Below, piece by piece: positions 26,557-32,366 of a stretch of 32,366 nt of DNA (position 1 is the stretch's first letter; each line of letters starts with the position of its first letter). Below the pieces are notes generated by a model. It was given only the letters and a program-made list of their open reading frames with translations. It was not told where the DNA came from and ran no database searches. Source of the DNA: Roseomonas sp. 18066. Its GTDB lineage: Bacteria > Pseudomonadota > Alphaproteobacteria > Acetobacterales > Acetobacteraceae. The position numbers and the translations under genes were made by a program. Location of the stretch: NCBI RefSeq assembly GCF_902706185.1, contig NZ_CACSJM010000063.1, positions 1 through 32,366 of the forward strand, written 5' to 3'.

Positions 26557-27582
26557 ATGGCCGTGAGGCGACCGGAATCGGGAAGGCTGACGCTGACGGA
26601 GGTCGCGGCCCAGGCCGGGGTCTCGCGCGCCACCGTCTCGCTGGTGCTGCGCGACAGCCCGCTGGTGGCCGAGGCCACGCGCCTGCGGGTGCGCGAGGCG
26701 GCCGAGGCGGTGGGCTATCTCTACAACCGCGGCGCCGCCACGCTGCGCGCCGCGCGCACCAAGACCATCGGCCTGCTGGTCACCGAGATCGACAACCCCT
26801 TCTTCGCCGAGCTGGTGGCGGGCGCCGAGGCGGCGCTGGATGCCGCCGGCTACATCGCCTTTCTCGCCGCCACCGGCGATTGCCGCGACCGCCAGGGCCG
26901 CGCCCTGCGCCGGCTGCGCGAGCATCGGGTGGACGGCATCCTGCTCTGCCCCGCCCTCGGCACCTCGGCGGCGGAAATCGCCGATCTCGGCCTGCCCTGC
27001 GTGCAGGCGATGCGCCGCGCCACCGGGAATGCCGGGGATTTCGCCGGCCCCGACAACCGCCAGGGCATGGTGGCGCTGGCCGAGCATCTGGTCGCCGGCG
27101 GCCGCCGCCACTTCGCCTTCGGCGGCGCGGCGCTGCTGCATTCCGGCGTGCGCGAGCGGTTGGCGGGGCTGCGGCAGGTGCTGCGCCGGCACGGGCTGCC
27201 GCCGCCAATGCTGCTGCGCACCCCCGGCACGCGCGCCGGCGGCGAGGAGGCGGCGCGGCTGATCGCGGCGCTGCCGCGGCGCCCGGACGCGCTGGTCTGC
27301 GTCAACGACGTGATGGCCTTCGCCGCCATCCCGGCGCTGCAGCGGGCCGGGTGGCAGGTCGGCCACGACATCGCGGTGACCGGCGTCGGCGATGTGGCCG
27401 AGGCCGCCACCATCCGCCCGGCGCTGACCACGCTGCGCACCGAGCCGCGCCGCATCGGCGAGACCGCGGTGCGGCTGCTGCTGCGCCGGCTGCAGGACCC
27501 CGACGCCGCCGCCGAGCAGGCGATCCTGCCGACGCGGCTGGTGGTGCGCGATTCCTGCGGCGGCGCCACGCCGCCCGCGTGA
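26557..27582 (+). CDS. LacI-family transcriptional regulator
   Basis: A 341-residue repressor. The N-terminal LacI helix-turn-helix LTLTEVAAQAGVSRATVSLVL (11-31) and hinge helix region (VREAAEAVGYLYN) are intact. The effector domain is of the periplasmic-binding fold, with TKTIGLLVTEIDNPFFAELVAGAEAAL and the late PDALVCVNDVMAFAAIPALQRAGWQVGHDIAVTGVGDV. ATG 26557 is chosen because GAGGG lies 4 nt upstream and it places the HTH as in the family; an in-frame ATG at 26509 lies within the AT-rich control region. It is divergent from the Bug/ICL-family operon and is its likely regulator. The effector is unknown. Confidence 0.93.
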   Translation: MAVRRPESGRLTLTEVAAQAGVSRATVSLVLRDSPLVAEATRLRVREAAEAVGYLYNRGAATLRAARTKTIGLLVTEIDNPFFAELVAGAEAALDAAGYIAFLAATGDCRDRQGRALRRLREHRVDGILLCPALGTSAAEIADLGLPCVQAMRRATGNAGDFAGPDNRQGMVALAEHLVAGGRRHFAFGGAALLHSGVRERLAGLRQVLRRHGLPPPMLLRTPGTRAGGEEAARLIAALPRRPDALVCVNDVMAFAAIPALQRAGWQVGHDIAVTGVGDVAEAATIRPALTTLRTEPRRIGETAVRLLLRRLQDPDAAAEQAILPTRLVVRDSCGGATPPA

Positions 27583-27639
27583 TTTCGCGATCCGGCATGC
27601 CTAAAAGGCAACGCCCAACCGCGGTTCGTGGCGGCTATT

Positions 27640-27673
27640 CGGAAATGCGCATTGAGGGATGCGGAAACTGCGC
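27640..27673 (+). repeat. Direct repeat upstream of the MetQ-like gene
   Basis: CGGAAATGCGC (27640-27650) recurs as CGGAAACTGCGC (27662-27673), the starts being 22 bp (two helical turns) apart. The first overlaps the 10-bp palindrome AATGCGCATT (27644-27653). A separate 8-bp inverted pair, TTCGCGAT (27584-27591) / ATCGCGAA (27715-27722), flanks the gap. The layout suggests a regulator site, but no known riboswitch was recognised. Confidence 0.35.
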
Positions 27674-27733
27674 CTAGTCTCCGCGACGGGCAGGGCCATG
27701 TTCCACGCCTGATGATCGCGAATAGAGAATGCT

Positions 27734-28567
27734 GTGACCGCATCCGATAGGCGACGCCGCCCGATCCTGACCCGCCGCGCCCTGCCCGGGCTGGGCCTGG
27801 CCCTGCTGGCCGGCCAGGGCGCCGCCCGCGCGCAGGAGGCCGCCGGCCCGCTGCGCATCGCTTTGGCCACCAGCATCTCCAACCAGGCGATCGAGGCGGC
27901 GGCGGCCGAGGCCAAGGCGCAGGGGCTCGCGGTGCGGCTGACCGAGTTCGCCGACTGGGTCACGCCCAATCGCAGCGTCTTCTTCGGCGAGCAGGATGCC
28001 AACCTGTTCCAGCACCGCCCCTATTTGACCTACACCAACGCCCAGTCGGGCTGGAACCTGGTGCCGGTGGCGCCTGCCTATGCCACCGCCTTCGGCCTCT
28101 ATTCCAAGCGGCACGCGACGCTGGCGGCGCTACCCGAGGGCGCCCGCATCGGCTATTCCGGCGATGTCATCAACACCGGCCGCTCGCTGATGCTGCTGCG
28201 CCAGGCGGGGCTGTTGCGGCTGCGCGATGGCGCCGAGGAGCGCGCGACGCCCGAGGATATCCTCGACAATCCGCGCCGGCTGCGGCTGGTCTCCATCGAC
28301 GGGCCGCAGATCGCCCGCACGCTGGACGAGCTCGACGCCGCCGTCACCTATCCGACCTTCGCCAGGCTCGGCGGGCTGGACCCGGACCAGGCGCTGACCG
28401 TCGAGAACGACCCCCGCTACGCCTTCCATTTCGTCGCGCGGCCCGACCGCGCCGAGGATGCGCGGCTGCGGCGCTTCATCCGGATCTACCAGAATTCGGA
28501 CGCGGTGAAGGCGGTGCTGCGCCAGCTCTATGGCGCGCAGGTCTCCTTCCCCGATCCCAGCCTCTAG
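27734..28567 (+). CDS. MetQ/NlpA-family periplasmic substrate-binding protein, orphan
   Basis: A 277-residue binding protein of the MetQ (NlpA) family, which supplies methionine or related compounds to MetNI ABC importers. Conserved segments are FADWVTPN, the DANLFQHRPYLTYTN block (family DANxFQHxPYL), INTGRSLMLLRQAGLLRLRDGA and LDELDAAVTYPTFARLGGLDP. The N-terminus has RRRR...LTRRALPGLGLALLAG...ARAQ, a twin-arginine-like signal, and no lipobox cysteine, unlike classical lipoprotein MetQ. The start is GTG 27734. No metN or metI is present, so the partner lies elsewhere or the protein has another role. It is followed at 16 bp by a small AhpD-like gene. Confidence 0.88.
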   Translation: MTASDRRRRPILTRRALPGLGLALLAGQGAARAQEAAGPLRIALATSISNQAIEAAAAEAKAQGLAVRLTEFADWVTPNRSVFFGEQDANLFQHRPYLTYTNAQSGWNLVPVAPAYATAFGLYSKRHATLAALPEGARIGYSGDVINTGRSLMLLRQAGLLRLRDGAEERATPEDILDNPRRLRLVSIDGPQIARTLDELDAAVTYPTFARLGGLDPDQALTVENDPRYAFHFVARPDRAEDARLRRFIRIYQNSDAVKAVLRQLYGAQVSFPDPSL

Positions 28568-28583
28568 CCGCGGAGCCGATGCC

Positions 28584-28817
28584 ATGAACGCCCCCGCCTC
28601 GATCGCGCCGCCGGCTGAGGCCGGGCTCAGCAGCAAGACCCGCGCGCTGGTGGCACTCGCCGCTGGCCAGGCCGCGCGCAGCCCGGCCTGGGTCGCGGCG
28701 CAATCCGCCCGGGCCCGCGCGGCGGGCGCCACGCCGCGCGAGATCGCCGAGGCCGCCGCCGTCGCCGCCAGCCTGGATGCCGAGGACGACGCGCTGCCGC
28801 TCTGGGAAGAAGGCTGA
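28584..28817 (+). CDS. Small AhpD/carboxymuconolactone decarboxylase-like protein without redox cysteines
   Basis: A 77-residue protein. LSSKTRALVALAAGQAARSPAWVAAQSARARAAGATPREIAEAAAVAAS follows the AhpD/CMD core helices (R-ALVALA ... A-AAGATP-EI-EA). The usual CxxC...H of AhpD is replaced by SPAW-VAAQS, so peroxidase chemistry is not expected. ATG 28584 has GGAG at 8-nt spacing and follows the MetQ-like stop by 16 bp, so the pair is probably co-transcribed. The function is unknown. Confidence 0.7.
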   Translation: MNAPASIAPPAEAGLSSKTRALVALAAGQAARSPAWVAAQSARARAAGATPREIAEAAAVAASLDAEDDALPLWEEG

Positions 28818-28878
28818 GGCGTTTCGCCCCCGGAAGGCGGCTGGCGGCGGGACAGGGCATGGCCTAGCTTCCGGCGCC

Positions 28879-30048
28879 ATGCGCCGCCCCCTTGCCCTGC
28901 TCGCCGCCCTTGTCAGCCTCGCCGCCGTCCCAGCCCGCGCGCAATCCCTGCCGCCGCCGGTCCCGGCCACCGCCTGGCTGGTCTATGACCGCGCCGCCGG
29001 CCAGGTGCTGGCCTCGGCCCAGGCGGCGCAGCGCTGGGAACCGGCCTCGCTGACCAAGCTGATGACCGCCTATCTGGTCTTCGAGGCGGTGCGCGACGGG
29101 CGGCTGGCCTGGCAGCAGGTGGTGGCGGCGCCGGCCGCGGTGCGCCGCGTCGGGCCCGAAGAATCCCGCATGTATCTGCAGCCGGGCAACCGGATGTCGG
29201 TGCGCACGCTGGTCGAGGGGCTGCTGATCATCTCGGCCAATGACGCGGCGGTGACGCTGGCCGAGGCGGTCGATGGCAGCGAGGCCGGCTTCGTCGCGCG
29301 GATGAACGCGGCCGCGGCGCGGCTCGGCATGGCGGGCACGCATTTCAACAACCCCTCCGGCATTCCGGGGCCGACGCATTACACCACGGCCGAGGATCTG
29401 CTGCGGCTGACGCTGGCCTTCGACCGCGACTTCCCCGAGGTCTACGCCATCACCCGCGCACCACGCTTCAGCTTCCGCGCCTTCCGTAAGGAGGCGTCGA
29501 ACCCGCTGCTGGCGCAGGATGCCGCGGTGGACGGCTTCAAGACCGGCCATACCGGGGCGGCGGGCTACAACATCATCGTCTCCGCCCGGCAGCGCGTGAT
29601 GGCGGGCGGCGCCGGCCAGCCGCGCGACCTGGTGGCGATCCTGCTGGGCACGCCGTCGAAGGGCGACCGCGCCCGCGGCGCCGAGCTTCTGCTCAACTAC
29701 GCCGGCACCGCCTTCCATCTGTCCGAGGTGCTGACGGCCGGGGAGGACATCCAGCGGCTGCGCGTGCCGGGCTCGGCGGAGGGCGAGGTCGGTCTCGGCG
29801 TCGCGGCGACGCAGGTCATGGCGCTGCCCGCCGGCAGCGAAGCGACGCTGCGGGTGACGCTGAAGGATGAGGCGGAGATCTTCGCGCCGCTGCCGCAGGG
29901 CGCGGTGCTGGGCGAGGTCGAGGCGGTGCTGGGCGAGCAGGTGCTGGCCCGCGCCCCGCTGGTGACGCTGCAGGAGGCGACGCCGGCCGCCTGGCCGCTG
30001 CGCCTCTACGACTGGGTGGCGCTGCGGCTGTCGCGCTGGATTGGCTAG
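28879..30048 (+). CDS. D-alanyl-D-alanine carboxypeptidase (DacA/C-type, PBP5 family)
   Basis: A 389-residue low-molecular-weight penicillin-binding protein that trims the terminal D-Ala of peptidoglycan pentapeptides in the periplasm. A Sec signal (1-21, ending ARAQ) precedes the transpeptidase-like domain with all three motifs: S57-L-T-K60, S119-A-N121 and K221-T-G. A beta-rich C-terminal domain (about 290-370) and an amphipathic end (LRLYDWVALRLSRWIG) fit the PBP5/6 membrane anchor. ATG 28879 is taken because it starts the signal peptide; its SD is poor. Its TAG stop shares the sequence CTAG with the stop of the convergent hydrolase gene, a 4-bp overlap of the two coding regions. Confidence 0.95.
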   Translation: MRRPLALLAALVSLAAVPARAQSLPPPVPATAWLVYDRAAGQVLASAQAAQRWEPASLTKLMTAYLVFEAVRDGRLAWQQVVAAPAAVRRVGPEESRMYLQPGNRMSVRTLVEGLLIISANDAAVTLAEAVDGSEAGFVARMNAAAARLGMAGTHFNNPSGIPGPTHYTTAEDLLRLTLAFDRDFPEVYAITRAPRFSFRAFRKEASNPLLAQDAAVDGFKTGHTGAAGYNIIVSARQRVMAGGAGQPRDLVAILLGTPSKGDRARGAELLLNYAGTAFHLSEVLTAGEDIQRLRVPGSAEGEVGLGVAATQVMALPAGSEATLRVTLKDEAEIFAPLPQGAVLGEVEAVLGEQVLARAPLVTLQEATPAAWPLRLYDWVALRLSRWIG

Positions 30049-31244
30049 CGCAGCCCCTCATACACGGCGTCGCGCACCGCGCGCGGAAAATCGCCGGCCA
30101 TGCCTTCGATCGTGGTGTTGGTCATGGCGACCACGACCAGCCGCTGCGCCGGGTCGACGAACCAGGAATGGCCATAGACGCCACCCCATTGCCAGGTGCC
30201 CGGCGATTGCGGCGTCGCGGCCGCCTTCGGGTCCAGCAGGATCGAAAAGCCCAGGCTGAAGCCCCAGCCGGCGGTGGGTGAATCCGCCGGCACCAGCCCC
30301 TCGGCATGCTGCGTCAGCAGCGCGACGCTCTCTGGCTTCAGGATCGGGGCGCCGCCCTGCCGCAGCGTCTCGAGAAACCGCAGGAAATCCGGCGCGCTGC
30401 CCTGCATGCCGGCGCCGCCCGAGGGGAAGGCCAAGGGGTCGAAGGCGCGGCGCAGCGAGAAGGCGATATGGCCATGGCCGAGGCGCAGCTTCTCCTCCTC
30501 GGCCATGCGGGCGGGCCGTGGCGCCGCATCGACATAGGGCGCCGCCAGCCGTGCCGGATCGGCGACGCCGAAGCCGGTATCGGCCATGCCCAGCGGCCCG
30601 GTGACCAGCCGCTGCACCAGCGCCGGCAGCGGCGCGCCGCCCGCCACCTGCATCGCGGCACCCAGCACGTCGGTCGCGACCGAATAGGCCCAGCCCTGGC
30701 CTGGCATGTAGGACAGCGACACCGCGGCGATGCGGCGCAGATTCTCCTCCAGCGCCAGGCCCGGCTGGTCCAGACCGTCGGAGACGCCGGCGCGGCGATA
30801 GGGGCCGCGATCGGCCTGGGTGAAGGCGTAGCTCAGCCCCGCCGTGTGCGTCATCAGCTGCCGCGGCGTGATGTCGGGCTGCCGCCCATCGGCCAGCGCC
30901 GGGTGGAACGCCGGCAGATAGCGCGTGACCGGCGCATCCAGCGACAGCCGGCCCTGCTCGACCAGCGCCAGCGCCGCGGCCGAGGTGATCGGCTTGGTCA
31001 TCGAGGACAGGCGGAAGATGCTGTCCTCGCGCATCGGCGTGCCGGCCTCGCGATCGGCCAGGCCGGCGGCGCGGCGATAGACCAGCTGCCCGTCACGCGC
31101 GACCAGCACCACCGCGCCGACGATGCGCGACTGCGCCAGGGCCGCGTCGATCGCCGCATCCAGCCGCGGCTGCAGGCCGGTCTGCGCGGCGGCGGGCAGC
31201 GCCGCGAGGCCGAGCGCCAGGACAGCGAGAAAGGCAGGCCGCAT
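30045..31244 (-). CDS. Beta-lactamase-fold serine hydrolase (class C/esterase type)
   Basis: A 399-residue secreted serine hydrolase of the beta-lactamase/EstB/PBP family. The signal peptide is MRPAFLAVLALGLAALPAAAQ. The catalytic S81-M-T-K84 and the tyrosine of WAYSVATD (Y187) are present. The third motif near the C-terminus reads YGHSW, the H-S form typical of esterase-like members, instead of KTG. Members include carboxylesterases, D-aminopeptidases and beta-lactamase-like proteins of unknown substrate. It is 32 bp downstream of the OYE-like gene on the same strand and converges on the carboxypeptidase gene, which suggests, but does not prove, cell-wall work. The start's SD (GGGAG) is rather far, at 11 nt. 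Confidence 0.9.
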   Translation of the reverse strand: MRPAFLAVLALGLAALPAAAQTGLQPRLDAAIDAALAQSRIVGAVVLVARDGQLVYRRAAGLADREAGTPMREDSIFRLSSMTKPITSAAALALVEQGRLSLDAPVTRYLPAFHPALADGRQPDITPRQLMTHTAGLSYAFTQADRGPYRRAGVSDGLDQPGLALEENLRRIAAVSLSYMPGQGWAYSVATDVLGAAMQVAGGAPLPALVQRLVTGPLGMADTGFGVADPARLAAPYVDAAPRPARMAEEEKLRLGHGHIAFSLRRAFDPLAFPSGGAGMQGSAPDFLRFLETLRQGGAPILKPESVALLTQHAEGLVPADSPTAGWGFSLGFSILLDPKAAATPQSPGTWQWGGVYGHSWFVDPAQRLVVVAMTNTTIEGMAGDFPRAVRDAVYEGLR

Positions 31245-31276
31245 GCGTCGTCCAACTCCCGGGATCGGGCGGCAGA

Positions 31277-32281
31277 CTAGGCCAGGGGCAGGGGCGCTGC
31301 CCAGCGATGCTTTGGCGCCGGCTGCCAGGCCTCGACCGGCGGCGCCGGCGGCGGCGGCAGCGCCGCGGGGCGCGGCCAGGCGGGCAGCGCCACCAGGTCG
31401 GCCAGGCCTTCCTCGGCGCCGGCCACCGCATGGCCCCGCAGCAGCGCGCCGCCATAGGCACGGCGCAGCTGCGCCAGGTCCGACGCCGGCGCGGCCGACC
31501 GCGCCAGATGCAGCCAGGCCAGCCCATGCGCGTCGGCCAGGCGGGCGGCGCGCAGCACCGGCGCCTCGGGCACCAGCGCCGCGCGGCCAGCCAGCCGCAG
31601 GCCGAGCCGGCCCGGTTCCCAGATCGTGGTCAATCCGGCGAGCAGCGCATCGAGGAAGCGCAGCCGCCGCCCGGCATCGCCGCCATAGGCATCGACGCGC
31701 TGGTTGCTGTCGGCATCGAGGAACTGCTCGATCAGCCCATGCCCGGAAGCATCGAGCTCCACCGCGTCGAAGCCGGCGGCGCGGGCCCGGCGGGCGGCGC
31801 GCAGGAAGTCCTCGATGACGCCGGGAATTTCCTCCGTCGCCAGCGCGCGCGGCACCGGCAGCGGCCGCGGCCCGAGCGGCGTCGCGATCTGCCCGGGCCC
31901 GGCCAGCGCCGAGGGCGCCACCGGCCAGCTGCCGCCGAGCTGCACCGCGCGATGCGAGCGCCGCCCGGCATGCCACAGCCGCAGCGCGATGCGCCCGCCG
32001 GCCTGGTGCACCGCCTCGGCGATCTGCGCCCAGCCCTCGGCCTGCGCCGCGTTGCGCAGCCCGGGCGAGAAGGCGCGGTCGGCGCCCTGCGGCGTGACCC
32101 AGCAGCGCTCGGTGACGATCAGCCCGGCCTCGGCCTGGGCGGCATAGAGGGCGGCGCTGCGCGGATGCGGCAGCCCGCCATAGCGCTGGCCGCCGAGCGG
32201 CGCCGGCGAGGCGACCAGGCGGTTGGCCAGCGTCAGGGCGCCGAGGGCGAAGGAAGGGCGGGCGGGGTCGATGCCATGCAT
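31277..32281 (-). CDS. Old Yellow Enzyme-family protein with altered active site
   Basis: A 334-residue TIM-barrel flavin oxidoreductase homologue of the NADH:flavin oxidoreductase/Old Yellow Enzyme family. Family features are LTLANRLVASPAPLGG near the N-terminus, IALRLWHAGRRSHRA (98-111), and GFDAVEL ... LIEQFLDADSNQRVDAYGG (170-201). The catalytic H-x-x-N/H pair is missing: where the family has VEIHGANGYL, this protein has VELDASGHGL (D177, G180). After GLADLVAL the usual FGRPF phosphate-binding segment is replaced by a proline-rich tail (about 300-334). It may not bind FMN or reduce enones normally. ATG 32281 has GAGGAG at 9-nt spacing. The remaining 85 bp to the window edge show no gene. 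Confidence 0.85.
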   Translation of the reverse strand: MHGIDPARPSFALGALTLANRLVASPAPLGGQRYGGLPHPRSAALYAAQAEAGLIVTERCWVTPQGADRAFSPGLRNAAQAEGWAQIAEAVHQAGGRIALRLWHAGRRSHRAVQLGGSWPVAPSALAGPGQIATPLGPRPLPVPRALATEEIPGVIEDFLRAARRARAAGFDAVELDASGHGLIEQFLDADSNQRVDAYGGDAGRRLRFLDALLAGLTTIWEPGRLGLRLAGRAALVPEAPVLRAARLADAHGLAWLHLARSAAPASDLAQLRRAYGGALLRGHAVAGAEEGLADLVALPAWPRPAALPPPPAPPVEAWQPAPKHRWAAPLPLA

Positions 32282-32366
32282 GGCGAGGGACTCCTCGAAG
32301 GCGAAGGCGGTCCTGCGGCGCGGGCGACAGGAAAGGGGACCGGGAGGTCAGGCTGGGGGCCGCGGG

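Noticed and set aside
27583..27733. SAM-type riboswitch before the MetQ-like gene
   Set aside because: I could not match the conserved core of any SAM riboswitch class. Only short direct and inverted repeats are visible; a covariance-model search would settle it.

Overview
The window is very GC-rich (about 70% by eye) and densely packed with genes. The gene content suggests an alphaproteobacterium, most likely a Roseomonas-like member of the Acetobacteraceae. The reasons are GC-ending codons, four Bug/TctC periplasmic binding proteins, two small catabolic modules each carrying their own regulator, and Shine-Dalgarno (SD) sequences of the GGAGG type. This placement is inferred from gene content, not from a marker gene. 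I found no rRNA, tRNA, CRISPR array, insertion sequence or integrase.

Layout. (1) 1-216 is a hairpin-rich leader, followed by an OmpR-type response regulator and histidine kinase that overlap by 4 bp (217-2261). (2) On the minus strand, 7595-2269 reads as one run: NtrC-type kinase, sigma-54-dependent regulator, TctB, TctA and a DedA membrane protein, nearly all with overlapping ends. A good -24/-12 sigma-54 promoter and an upstream dyad precede it. (3) A plus-strand LDH2-family dehydrogenase (7930-8979) is followed by a secreted-looking protein built from six 38-residue repeats (9142-10668). (4) (S)-ureidoglycine aminohydrolase and an FAH-family enzyme are divergent from a Bug protein (10729-13669). 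(5) A true TctC-type binding protein, an FCD-type GntR regulator and a divergent aconitase (13718-18563) are linked by two nearly identical candidate operators. (6) An MDR oxidoreductase sits behind a perfect 20-bp palindrome (18634-19676). (7) An organosulfur cluster holds an SsuD-like monooxygenase, an SfnB/DszC-like flavoprotein and a Bug protein, with a divergent NtaA/DmoA-like monooxygenase (19723-24586). (8) An ICL/PEP-mutase-family enzyme and a Bug protein are divergent from a LacI regulator (24587-27582). (9) An orphan MetQ-like binding protein and a mini AhpD-like protein (27734-28817). (10) A D,D-carboxypeptidase, a beta-lactamase-fold serine hydrolase and an Old Yellow Enzyme homologue with a degenerate active site (28879-32281).

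How it fits together. Most of the window looks like scavenging and oxidation of organic acids, ureides and organosulfur compounds. Several binding proteins appear to rely on the single TctBA membrane pair seen here, or on partners elsewhere. The best candidates for something undescribed are the shared GntR operator pair linking tricarboxylate uptake to a divergent aconitase, the self-contained sigma-54 circuit driving tctBA-dedA, the six-repeat protein, the palindrome that hides the ribosome-binding site of the MDR gene, and the use of a Bug protein in place of an SsuA-type protein in a sulfur cluster.
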